From Streptomyces angustmyceticus (lineage in GTDB: Bacteria > Actinomycetota > Actinomycetes > Streptomycetales > Streptomycetaceae), in assembly GCF_019933235.1 (NCBI RefSeq), contig NZ_CP082945.1, positions 3,782,001-3,846,000 of the forward strand: a stretch of DNA of 64,000 nucleotides, read 5' to 3'. Position numbers and translations under genes: made by a program. Shown in pieces: positions 23,432 to 30,617 of the stretch. Below the pieces are notes generated by a model, which did no database searches, had not been told where the DNA came from, and saw only the letters and a list, made by a program, of their open reading frames with translations. Position 1 is the stretch's first letter; each line of letters begins with the position of its first letter.

Positions 23432-24211
23432 TCAGCCATTATGGGCGGTGGCGGGCACTCCGGCCGAGGTCTCGACCTCCAGAAGAGAGGCACTGTGCCG
23501 CTCCTCGTCGAAGGCCTCGCGGCCGCCGCGCAGCCCGAAGAGCCGCTTGGTGAGCGCGATGTAGAGCACCGCGAGGATGTTGATCACCAGCGTGGCGATC
23601 TTGAGCCAGCTGACCTTCTCGGTCAGCTCGTAGATCTCCAGCGGCAGGAAGGCCGCCGTCGCCACCACCGTCAGATACTCCGCCCACCGCTTGGCGCGCC
23701 ACAGGCCGACGCCCTCGACGATCTCCACCAGGGCGTACGCCAGGAGCAGCGCGGCCACCAGCAGCAGGGTGGAGTGGCGGTAGCCGAAGGTCTTCTGGAT
23801 GGTGCCGACGACCGGCGAGTGGTCCAGGTCGTAGTGGAAGTGCCGGGCCACCGGGCGGAGCACGGCGACGTACTCGTCGAAGAACCGGCGGACCGCGTCC
23901 TTGCGGTTGCTGAACTGCCATACGCCGAGCGCGGCCAGCACGATGAACACACCGCGCACCGCTCGCTCGACGGCCAGGAACCGCAGGACGAACAGGTCGC
24001 GCAGGACCTTGCCGCGCGGGACCAGCGGCGCGTCGGCGGCCGGGCCCGAGCCGTGCGGGGTGCCGAGGGCGAAGTCGCCGCAGCGCAGGCAGCGCCAGGC
24101 CTCGCCGAGAGCGGTGTCCGCGCGCAGCTTGTCCCTGAGGTGCTCCTCGTGCGGGAGGTAGGTGATGTGCCCGCGGCGCGCGCAGGTACGCCGGTCCCAG
24201 TCGATCTTCAT
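23432..24211 (-). CDS. DUF2127 domain membrane protein
   Basis: The 259-residue protein has an N-terminal cytoplasmic region with a small C-x2-C pair (WRCLRCGDF, near residue 40-45), then four or so membrane helices of the DUF2127 type (LRFLAVERAVRGVFIVLAAL, STLLLVAALLLAYALVEIVE, YLTVVATAAFLPLEIYELTE, IATLVINILAVLYIALTKRL). Function of the family is unknown. The CRRGH...CLRC arrangement could hold a metal. It is followed after 33 bases by the Lys-rich membrane protein gene on the same strand and the two may be co-transcribed. Confidence 0.88.
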   Translation of the reverse strand: MKIDWDRRTCARRGHITYLPHEEHLRDKLRADTALGEAWRCLRCGDFALGTPHGSGPAADAPLVPRGKVLRDLFVLRFLAVERAVRGVFIVLAALGVWQFSNRKDAVRRFFDEYVAVLRPVARHFHYDLDHSPVVGTIQKTFGYRHSTLLLVAALLLAYALVEIVEGVGLWRAKRWAEYLTVVATAAFLPLEIYELTEKVSWLKIATLVINILAVLYIALTKRLFGLRGGREAFDEERHSASLLEVETSAGVPATAHNG

Positions 24212-24533
24212 CGTTGGCGCCTGTGTTCCTCTCGTCGTCCCCCGCGGCCGCATGCCGCGACGCGGCACACCGCCGCTTCGTTGTGACGCGTACATGATGC
24301 ATGCCGCGTGGCCGGCACGAGCCGCACTCCGGGCCGCACAGCGTTCGGGCACCGCGGTCGCAGGGGTCGTACGAGGTGGGAGACGCGGTGGACCTTCCCC
24401 GTGGTTGCAGACGCGGGGCGGGTGGTTGCCGGGGCGCGGGTGCGGGCACCGGGGGCTGCGCGCGGAGACCGGCCGGGATTTCGTGCGGCCGCCGCGGCCG
24501 GGTGCGGCGCACCGGGGCGGTCGCGCACGACGG

Positions 24534-24598
24534 AGCCCCGCCGCCGGCCGTGTCCTGGGACCCCCCGTGGAATCCAGGCACGGCGCGGCGGCGGGGCT
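24534..24598. ncRNA. Candidate structured RNA: long hairpin with C6 loop
   Basis: AGCCCCGCCGCCG (24534-24546) pairs with 24586-24598 over 13 bp. Continuing inward, GCCGTG pairs with CACGGC (24547-24552 / 24579-24584) and CCTGG with CCAGG (24554-24558 / 24574-24578). The loop holds CCCCCC at 24561-24566. It is too long for an ordinary terminator. Confidence 0.35.
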
Positions 24599-24769
24599 TC
24601 CGCCGGTCGGGAGCGGCGTCGGGGGATGACCCCACTCCCGCCGATACGGACCGGACCTCCCGGTCCGCGCCGCCGCCGCGAGGGCGGACACGGCGCGGAC
24701 CCCGCAGTGAGGCCCTGACCGCTGGGCCCGTGGATTCCTGCCAGATCCAGCGGGCCACCTCGTTCATGA

Positions 24770-24824
24770 TGCCTGGGCGTTCTGTCCCAACAGGCAGGTA
24801 AAGGACCCGCTTTGGCGGGTCTTT
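24770..24824 (+). terminator. Hairpin plus intrinsic terminator (possible small RNA end or attenuator)
   Basis: TGCCTG/CAGGCA (24770-24775 / 24791-24796) forms a stem with a 15-base loop. Next, GACCCGC/GCGGGTC (24804-24810 / 24815-24821) around TTTG is followed by TTT and preceded by AAAG, a U-run terminator that is rare in this GC-rich genome and readable on both strands. It lies 171 bases before the 54-residue gene. Confidence 0.6.
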
Positions 24825-24994
24825 GGTCCATAAAGCCTGGATCAGCACGGGATCGCGGGGCGCGGCCGACGGGCGGTCACAGCGGACGCGCGGGCACGAC
24901 TCCCGTGATCGAACACGTGTGGTTACACTCGCCCGACTGCAACCGGGAAGTGCAGGCACTGCCGTAGGGGACTGCGTAGGGGAGATCGGGACTG

Positions 24995-25159
24995 ATGGCG
25001 CAGGCGAAGAAGATCGCGTTGTACATGATCATCGTCTTCGTGCTGTACACGATCATCACCTCCCCTCAGCGGGCCGCCGAGATGGTCCAGATAGGCTTCG
25101 AGGGCATCTCGTCCGCCGCGCAGGGCGTCGGCGAGTTCATGACGCAGCTGATCAAGTAG
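24995..25159 (+). CDS. Conserved 54-residue membrane protein
   Basis: The protein reads MAQAKKIALYMIIVFVLYTI at the start and ends GVGEFMTQLIK. Residues 6-23 form a single membrane helix; the rest is an amphipathic helix (RAAEMVQIGFEGISSAAQGV). It has a good GGGAG site 10 bases before the ATG, and I recall a very similar small protein at this place beside the sigma genes in other streptomycetes. Function unknown. Too short to be found by simple length filters. Confidence 0.85.
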   Translation: MAQAKKIALYMIIVFVLYTIITSPQRAAEMVQIGFEGISSAAQGVGEFMTQLIK

Positions 25160-25289
25160 GGACCGCCCGGCCCGGCCGGCGGCACCCGAGCCGCCCGGGG
25201 AACGGACCGGCCCGCGATCGGCCGGCGCCCCAGCCCCGGCCAGCCGGCCCACCGACCGGCTGCGCCCCGTCCGCCGCACGGAGGCCCCA

Positions 25290-25583
25290 GTGATCCGCCA
25301 CCTGGTCCTGTTCAAGCTCAATGAAGGTGTCTCCCGCGACGAGGAGCGGGTGCGGGCCGGCGTCCGCGCCTTCCAGGCGCTGGAGGGCGAGATTCCGGAG
25401 CTGTCGTTCTGGGAGTGCGCCTGGAACATCACCGACCGCCCGATCGCCTACGACTTCGCCGTCAACTCCGCCGTGGCCGACACGGACGCCCTCAAGCGCT
25501 ACCTCGAGCACCCGGCCCACCAGGCCGCCGCCGCCCAGTGGCGCGAATTCGCCACCTGGGTGATCGCCGACTACGAATTCTGA
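25290..25583 (+). CDS. Dabb-family stress-responsive alpha/beta-barrel protein
   Basis: The 97-residue protein is a complete Dabb (dimeric ferredoxin-like A-B barrel) domain: start VIRHLVLFKLNEGVSRDEER, then ALEGEIPELSFWECAWNITD and the C-terminal LKRYLEHPAHQAAAAQWREF. Family members are stress-induced in plants and bacteria; some bind or cyclise polyketides, most are unassigned. Start GTG 25290 follows CGGAGG by seven bases. It sits just upstream of the SigF-type gene. Confidence 0.9.
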   Translation: MIRHLVLFKLNEGVSRDEERVRAGVRAFQALEGEIPELSFWECAWNITDRPIAYDFAVNSAVADTDALKRYLEHPAHQAAAAQWREFATWVIADYEF

Positions 25584-25613
25584 GCCGCGGCACCGCCGCC
25601 CACCGCTCCGCCG

Positions 25614-25642
25614 AGCCCCCCGTCCGCCGCGGCCGGGGGGCT
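25614..25642 (+). terminator. Terminator after the Dabb gene
   Basis: AGCCCCCCG (25614-25622) pairs with CGGGGGGCT (25634-25642) around an 11-base loop, followed by T. Confidence 0.6.
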
Positions 25643-25806
25643 TCGCCGTACCCCCGGGCGCCCACCGCCGCCCACCGGCTCCCCGGCCGGCCCGCACCCG
25701 CCCCAACTCTCTGTTCAACACGGCGTTATGGGGTGCTTGCACACAGTGCACATGTCTTGTGATGCTATGACCGCTTTTGCCGGATACATGCACTGTGAAG
25801 GGTGGC

Positions 25807-26616
25807 GTGACCGTGACGGCCCGTACTGCGCCCAAGGCTCCATCCCGCGAGAGCCGTAGCGCGGACACGCGGGCGCTCACGCAGGTGCTGTTCGCGGAGT
25901 TGACGGACCTCGAACCCGGCACCCCCGAACACACCCGGGTCCGTGCCGCACTCATCGAAGCCAACCTGCCACTGGTCCGCTACGCCGCGGCCCGCTTCCG
26001 CAGCCGCAATGAGCCGATGGAGGACGTCATCCAGGTCGGCACCATCGGCCTGATCAACGCGATCGACCGGTTCGACCCGGACCGGGGCGTCCAGTTCCCC
26101 ACCTTCGCCATGCCCACCGTCGTCGGCGAGATCAAACGCTACTTTCGAGACAATGTCCGCACGGTCCATGTACCGCGCCGCCTCCACGAGCTGTGGGTGC
26201 AGGTCAACGGCGCGACGGAGGACCTGACGGTGCTGCACGGCCGCTCCCCCACCACCGCCGAGATCGCCGAGCGGCTGAAGATCGGCGAGGACGAGGTGCT
26301 GGCCTGCCTGGAGGCGGGCCGCTCGTATCACGCCACCTCTCTGGAGGCCGCCCAGGAGGGCGACGGCCTGCCCGGCCTGCTCGACCGCCTCGGCTACGAG
26401 GACCCGGAGCTGGCCGGCGTCGAGCACCGCGACCTCGTACGGCACCTCCTGGTCCAGCTGCCCGAGCGCGAGCAGCGGATCCTTCTGCTGCGTTACTACA
26501 GCAATCTGACGCAGTCACAGATCAGTGCGGAGCTGGGGGTGTCGCAGATGCATGTGTCGCGGCTACTGTCGCGGAGCTTCGCCCGACTGCGATCCGCAAA
26601 CAGGATCGACGCGTAG
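25807..26616 (+). CDS. sigF: RNA polymerase sigma factor, SigB/SigF/SigG family (SigF-like)
   Basis: The 269-residue protein has all sigma regions of the stress/sporulation group: region 2 (LIEANLPLVRYAAARFRSRN, EDVIQVGTIGLINAIDRFDP, FPTFAMPTVVGEIKRYFRDN), region 3 (about 120-190) and region 4 (LPEREQRILLLRYYSNLTQS, ELGVSQMHVSRLLSRSFARL). In streptomycetes SigF acts late in spore maturation and is held by anti-sigma partners. The N-terminal ADTRALTQVLFAEL and the gene order support SigF. Starts at GTG 25807 or GTG 25813 are both possible; 25807 has GAAGGG four bases away. Sequence closely parallels the next gene, so the two arose by duplication. Confidence 0.88.
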   Translation: MTVTARTAPKAPSRESRSADTRALTQVLFAELTDLEPGTPEHTRVRAALIEANLPLVRYAAARFRSRNEPMEDVIQVGTIGLINAIDRFDPDRGVQFPTFAMPTVVGEIKRYFRDNVRTVHVPRRLHELWVQVNGATEDLTVLHGRSPTTAEIAERLKIGEDEVLACLEAGRSYHATSLEAAQEGDGLPGLLDRLGYEDPELAGVEHRDLVRHLLVQLPEREQRILLLRYYSNLTQSQISAELGVSQMHVSRLLSRSFARLRSANRIDA

Positions 26617-26701
26617 CCGGGACGAGCGACCCGATCCTGCACAGATATGTCGACAAGGCGCTACAGCGTGTTGCCGACATGTGACATTCTGCAGGAACCG
26701 C

Positions 26702-26727
26702 GTTTGCCGTAGCGCCGCCTCCGGTAT
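26702..26727 (+). promoter_or_regulatory. SigB/SigF-type promoter before the second sigma gene
   Basis: GTTTGCC (26702-26708) and GGTATTC (26723-26729) are spaced 14 bases, close to the stress-sigma consensus GTTT-N14-16-GGGTAT. It lies 78 bases before the start at 26807, suggesting that one sigma factor of this group drives the other or that the gene autoregulates. Confidence 0.5.
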
Positions 26728-26806
26728 TCAGGTGGAGGAATCACTCCTCGGTCCGCCCCGGTCCGAGGACGCCGCAGCGACCCGACCGCGACCTCAAGGG
26801 GGTGGC

Positions 26807-27643
26807 ATGTCCGTAGAACTGGGCAGCTCGAAGGTGCTTCCCGCGATTCCCGCGCCCGCACCACACGTGCATGACGACGACGCCATCAACACCCGCACGC
26901 TCTCCCGCTCCCTGTTCCTGCGGCTGGCCTCGCTCGACAAGGACTGCGCGGAACGTACGTACGTCCGTGACACGCTCATCGAACTGAACCTCCCTCTGGT
27001 GCGCTACGCGGCGGCCCGCTTCCGCAGCCGCAACGAGCCGATGGAGGACATCGTCCAGGTCGGCACGATCGGTTTGATCAAGGCGATCGACCGTTTCGAC
27101 TGCGAACGCGGCGTGGAATTCCCGACGTTCGCGATGCCCACCGTGGTCGGTGAGATCAAGCGCTTCTTCCGCGACACGTCGTGGTCGGTCCGCGTCCCGC
27201 GCCGGCTCCAGGAGCTCCGGCTCGCCCTCACCAAGGCCAGCGACGAGCTCTCCCAGAAGCTGGACCGCTCCCCCACCGTCCCCGAACTGGCCCTGTGCCT
27301 GGGGGTGTCGGAGGAGGACGTCGTCGACGGCCTGGCCGTCGGCAACGCGTACACCGCCTCCTCGCTCGACTCCCCGTCCCCCGAGGACGACGGCGGCGAG
27401 GGCTCCCTCGCGGACCGCCTGGGCTACGAGGACAGCGCCCTGGAGGGCGTGGAGTACCGCGAGTCCCTCAAGCCCCTGCTGGCCAAACTCCCGGCCCGCG
27501 AGCGCCAGATCATCATGCTGCGCTTCTTCGCCAACATGACGCAGTCCCAGATCGGCGAGGAGGTCGGCATCTCCCAGATGCACGTCTCCCGCCTGCTCAC
27601 CCGCACCCTGGCGCAGCTGCGCGAGGGCCTCATCTCCGACTGA
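26807..27643 (+). CDS. RNA polymerase sigma factor, SigB/SigF/SigG family (SigN-like)
   Basis: The 278-residue protein starts MSVELGSSKVLPAIPAPAPH and carries regions 2, 3 and 4 of the stress/sporulation sigma group (LIELNLPLVRYAAARFRSRN, EDIVQVGTIGLIKAIDRFDC, RRLQELRLALTKASDELSQK, LPARERQIIMLRFFANMTQS, EEVGISQMHVSRLLTRTLAQ). From the order next to the SigF-like gene I think it corresponds to SigN of S. coelicolor, a regulator of subapical aerial hyphae, but this is from memory. ATG 26807 follows AAGGGGG. A SigB-type promoter precedes it. Confidence 0.88.
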   Translation: MSVELGSSKVLPAIPAPAPHVHDDDAINTRTLSRSLFLRLASLDKDCAERTYVRDTLIELNLPLVRYAAARFRSRNEPMEDIVQVGTIGLIKAIDRFDCERGVEFPTFAMPTVVGEIKRFFRDTSWSVRVPRRLQELRLALTKASDELSQKLDRSPTVPELALCLGVSEEDVVDGLAVGNAYTASSLDSPSPEDDGGEGSLADRLGYEDSALEGVEYRESLKPLLAKLPARERQIIMLRFFANMTQSQIGEEVGISQMHVSRLLTRTLAQLREGLISD

Positions 27644-28341
27644 GGAACGGTCCGCCGAGGGGCCGCAAGCGCTCCGTGCCGCTCGGCGGACAGCTGCAAG
27701 GACGCGGAGAGGGGTGCGGGGGCGCGGCGCGGAGGGCGCCCGCCCCGCAGCTGTGTGTTCCGGTCGTACGGCCAGGCCGTACGGCCCCGTTCGCGCGTGG
27801 TGATTCGGGCGTCGTTGTTGTTCGGGTGTCGCTGCCGTTCGGGCGTCACTGTTCGCGCGCCGTGGTTCGCGCGTTGCCGTCGGCCCGCTGTCCTTCCTGC
27901 GGCGTTGGCCATCCGGGCCCTTCATGCCCCGTCGGTGAGGCGGCGTTCTTCTTGCGGCCTAGGCCAAATGTCCTCTTCGGGCGGCTCCTTCATGTGGCCC
28001 GTGGGTGCGCGTCAATCGGACGCCGCGTTCGTGCTCCTCGTGCGGGCGATCCGTTCGTGGGGCCGTGGCGTGGGTGGGCCGCCGCACGTGCGGCCGTCTC
28101 CGTCGTCGCCTTTGCCGCGATCTTCCCGGCTTTCTCCTTCCCGGGTGGCTTCTTCGCCGCCCCCATGACCACCTTTCGGCTGCGACGACCTCCAGAGGGC
28201 CTGAACGTGGCCTTGCGAGCCGGGACTTGGTGCGGGCCTGCAGGGGCCGGCTTTCGGCCGCGTGGGAGGTGCGATCCGGACAGTCCTCGGCTGCGCGTCC
28301 CGGCCCTGTACACCTGACACGCCGTCAGCAACACTGGCCCG
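27644..28341. other. 698-bp region with degenerate repeats, low gene content
   Basis: Composition differs from the neighbours: 27770-27880 is unusually T-rich and contains imperfect repeats of TTCGGGCGTC and TTCGCGCGT-like words. The plus-strand frames show no ribosome-binding site or domain. Only one short minus-strand frame (27990-28166) has a plausible start. Confidence 0.55.
27990..28166 (-). CDS. Possible 58-residue basic protein
   Basis: The frame starts MGAAKKPPGKEKAGKIAAKA at an ATG three bases after AAAGGTGG, with good codon use in the first 25 codons that then declines. The product is Lys/Arg/Ala-rich, like small nucleoid or disordered proteins. The arginine-rich second half looks like chance reading of GC-rich DNA, so the gene may be decayed or spurious. 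Confidence 0.3.
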   Translation of the reverse strand: MGAAKKPPGKEKAGKIAAKATTETAARAAAHPRHGPTNGSPARGARTRRPIDAHPRAT

Positions 28342-29181
28342 ATGCGACGGACGACGACCGTGGCCGCCGCCTCTGCGGCCGTGCTGTGTCTGGGTTCCCT
28401 GCTGGCCGGCTGCGGCAGCGCGGCCGACGAGGGGTATGTCGCGGTGGGCGCGGCAGGCCCCGCCGATGGACGTGCGCCGTCCCGGGGCGTACCGCCGGAG
28501 GGCGGCGTCGAGCTGACGCCGCTGGACGGCGCCGGCGGCCGCGGGGGCGGTGGCGGGGACGGCAGGAGCGAGGGGCCCGGCGACGGCGGCGGTGCGCAGG
28601 CCGACCCCTCCGGAGCGGGTTCCGCCACCGGGGCCGGCAAGGGGGACGAGGCCGCCGGCGCGGGTGATCCCGGCGGGCCCGGCGCGTCCGGCGCCCCGCG
28701 CGCGACCTCCGCGCCGTCCGCCGGAGCGCACACCGGCCACGGTCACGGCGGCGCCACGCCCCCGGCCTCGCCGAGTGCGCCCAACTCCCCCACGCATCCC
28801 GGAGGTTCCGCCCCGCCGCACGGCTCCCACGCCCCCGAACCGCCCTCCCCCACCATCCCGGCCGGTCCGGGCGCCCCCCGCGGCCTCCTGATAGGCAAGC
28901 CGGCGCTCGCCGATACCGATGTCCGCTGGTGCCAGAAGGTCTCTCTCGACTTCCTCAACAGCGGCGGCCGGCCCGTCACCGCCGGCACCGTCACCTTCGG
29001 CACCCACATCATCGGCTCCCTCGGCGTCGACTGGGCCACCCGCACCTCCACCCACGACCTTCCGCTGCCGCTCGCCGTGGGCAAGAAGCGGACCGGCACC
29101 TGGCGGGTGTGTGTGGACAGCTGGCGGGTGCCGCTGGGCATGCACCTCGACACCAAGGACGTGACCTTCACCTGGAAGTGA
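28342..29181 (+). CDS. Lipoprotein with low-complexity linker and C-terminal beta domain
   Basis: The 279-residue protein has a lipoprotein signal peptide with lipobox LLAGC (C24). Residues 30-180 are Gly/Pro/Ser/His-rich and certainly disordered. The C-terminal part (about 185-279; DVRWCQKVSLDFLNSGGRPV, RTGTWRVCVDSWRVPLGMHL) is a beta-sandwich-like domain with two cysteines. It is attached outside the membrane, with the linker probably spanning the wall. The dyad TGAC-acgcc-GTCA at 28315-28327 precedes it. Function unknown. Confidence 0.82.
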   Translation: MRRTTTVAAASAAVLCLGSLLAGCGSAADEGYVAVGAAGPADGRAPSRGVPPEGGVELTPLDGAGGRGGGGGDGRSEGPGDGGGAQADPSGAGSATGAGKGDEAAGAGDPGGPGASGAPRATSAPSAGAHTGHGHGGATPPASPSAPNSPTHPGGSAPPHGSHAPEPPSPTIPAGPGAPRGLLIGKPALADTDVRWCQKVSLDFLNSGGRPVTAGTVTFGTHIIGSLGVDWATRTSTHDLPLPLAVGKKRTGTWRVCVDSWRVPLGMHLDTKDVTFTWK

Positions 29182-29437
29182 GGGGCTGGTCCCGACCGTC
29201 CCGACCGGGCCCGTGAGTGGCTGAAACTCACCCCTGGAGGACGAGGCCCGGGGCGAGCCGGACAGCGTGAGAGCGAGCCGGAGGACGGGCGGGAGGACGG
29301 CCGGAAGGCGACACCCGGAAGAGGACCGATCCGGCGACCGCGGAGAACGTCCCGGAAGGCGATGAGTTCCGACCGGTGGCACGGTCTGAAGAGGCACAGA
29401 CGCAGCCGCCGGCCGCGCCCCGTCCCAGGAGATGACC

Positions 29438-29911
29438 ATGCCCCAGATCACCCCCAACCTGTGGTTCGACACCCAGGGCAAGGAAGCCGCGGAGTTCTAC
29501 TGCTCGGTGTTCCCGAACTCGGAGATCAAGAACGTCACCTACTACAACGAGGCAGGTCCGCGCCCTGCGGGGACCGTGCTGACGGTCGAGTTCGCGCTCG
29601 ACGGCCAGGAGTACACCGCGATCAACGGCGGGCCCCAGTTCACCTTCGACGAGGCGATCTCCCTGATGGTCGTCTGCGCCGACCAGGACGAGATCGACTA
29701 CTACTGGACCAAGCTCTCCGAGGGCGGCGAGGAGGGCCCCTGTGGCTGGCTGAAGGACAAGTACGGCCTGTCCTGGCAGGTCGCGCCCGGCGGCATGACA
29801 GAGCTGCTGAACGACCCGGACCAGGAGCGGGCGGCCCGCGCCATGAAGGCCATGCTCGGCATGAAGAAGATCGACATCGCCGCCCTCCAGGCGGCGGCCG
29901 ACCAGGTGTAG
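29438..29911 (+). CDS. VOC-family protein (PhnB / 3-demethylubiquinone-9 methyltransferase-like fold)
   Basis: The 157-residue protein has the PhnB-type glyoxalase-fold pattern: ITPNLWFDTQGKEAAEFYCS, SEIKNVTYYNEAGPRPAGTV, YTAINGGPQFTFDEAISLMV, DYYWTKLSEGGEEGPCGWLK, YGLSWQVAPGGMTELLNDPD. Despite the old methyltransferase label these proteins lack a SAM site and their role is mostly unknown. The ATG at 29438 is six bases after GGAG; the ATG at 29432 touches the site and is not usable. It stands alone. Confidence 0.9.
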   Translation: MPQITPNLWFDTQGKEAAEFYCSVFPNSEIKNVTYYNEAGPRPAGTVLTVEFALDGQEYTAINGGPQFTFDEAISLMVVCADQDEIDYYWTKLSEGGEEGPCGWLKDKYGLSWQVAPGGMTELLNDPDQERAARAMKAMLGMKKIDIAALQAAADQV

Positions 29912-29992
29912 GCCGAGCGTCCCGGGCCGCGGCCCTGACAGGCGGCCCCCGGCCCCCGCGCGACCGGTGCGGGCCGGGGCCGCCGGCGCACC

Positions 29993-30568
29993 TCAGGACC
30001 GGCTGCGGTTCCGTCCCGCCCGTAGGGGCCGGGGCACCGAGCGGCGCTGGACGCCCACCTCGCGCAGCGCACGGGCGGCCGCCTGCACGGCGGCGGGCGA
30101 CGCCTGGGCGAAGACCGCTTCATGGGCGTCGGCGTGGGCGCGGACGGCGCACTCGGCGGTGCGCACCCCGTCCGGGGTCAGCCGGATCATGGTGCTGCGG
30201 CCGTCGTCCGGTGCGGGTTCACGGACCACGAGTCCGCGGCCGGCGAGGTGGTTGACGACGTTGCTCAGGCCGCCGGAGGACAGCAGGAGGACGCGGACCA
30301 GCTCGTTCGGCTTCATCCGGTACGGCTCACCGGACCTGCGCAGGGCGACGAGGATGTCGAACTCGGCGACGGTCAGACCGAGCTCGGGGAGCACGCCGCG
30401 GGTGGCCGCGTCCAGGGCCGCGGCGAGCTGCGCTATCCGCTTCGACAGCTCGGTGGTCGGGCGGAGCACATCCGGCAGCTCGCTGCGCCAGGCGCTCAGC
30501 AGCGCATCGACGGGGTCGGGGACTGGTCCGGATGCCGCGGTCACCTCGGCAGGATAGATCACCACCAT
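29993..30568 (-). CDS. MarR-family transcriptional regulator
   Basis: The 191-residue protein has a MarR winged helix at about 60-130: LTVAEFDILVALRRSGEPYR, MKPNELVRVLLLSSGGLSNV, VNHLAGRGLVVREPAPDDGR. A long N-terminal helix and an Arg/Ser-rich tail flank it. It diverges from the amidohydrolase gene with only 49 bp between starts; a perfect dyad at 30572-30587 abuts its start codon, so it very likely represses both itself and the enzyme. Confidence 0.88.
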   Translation of the reverse strand: MVVIYPAEVTAASGPVPDPVDALLSAWRSELPDVLRPTTELSKRIAQLAAALDAATRGVLPELGLTVAEFDILVALRRSGEPYRMKPNELVRVLLLSSGGLSNVVNHLAGRGLVVREPAPDDGRSTMIRLTPDGVRTAECAVRAHADAHEAVFAQASPAAVQAAARALREVGVQRRSVPRPLRAGRNRSRS

Positions 30569-30571
30569 GAT

Positions 30572-30587
30572 AGCTTTCTATAAAGCT
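30572..30587. promoter_or_regulatory. MarR operator candidate
   Basis: AGCTTT-ctat-AAAGCT is a perfect 6-bp dyad in an A/T-rich patch just 4 bases upstream of the MarR start codon and 31 bases upstream of the amidohydrolase start. No other A/T-rich sequence exists between the two genes, so it must overlap both promoters. Confidence 0.7.
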
Positions 30588-30617
30588 TTCTTCCGAACGT
30601 GTGGAAGGTGATGCGCC

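Larger units (their letters stand above)
24212..24994. other. 783-bp gene-free region with strong RNA-like structures
   Basis: No convincing gene lies here; frames on both strands are open but show no start site, domain or proper codon pattern. Two structured blocks stand out: a long hairpin with a six-cytosine loop at 24534-24598, and a hairpin followed by an intrinsic terminator at 24770-24824. Confidence 0.6.

Noticed and set aside
24534..24598. Full 6C RNA assignment
   Set aside because: Only one C6 loop is seen; the family needs two C-rich hairpins. Kept only as a candidate structured RNA.
24895..24925. LexA-like box (TCGAACACGTGTGG) before the 54-residue gene
   Set aside because: Only one half matches an SOS box; ACACGTGT is a short palindrome likely by chance.
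22473..25000. SRP (4.5S) RNA near tadA/tRNA-Ser as in some Gram-positives
   Set aside because: The conserved GGAAGGAAGCAG-type loop was not found on either strand.
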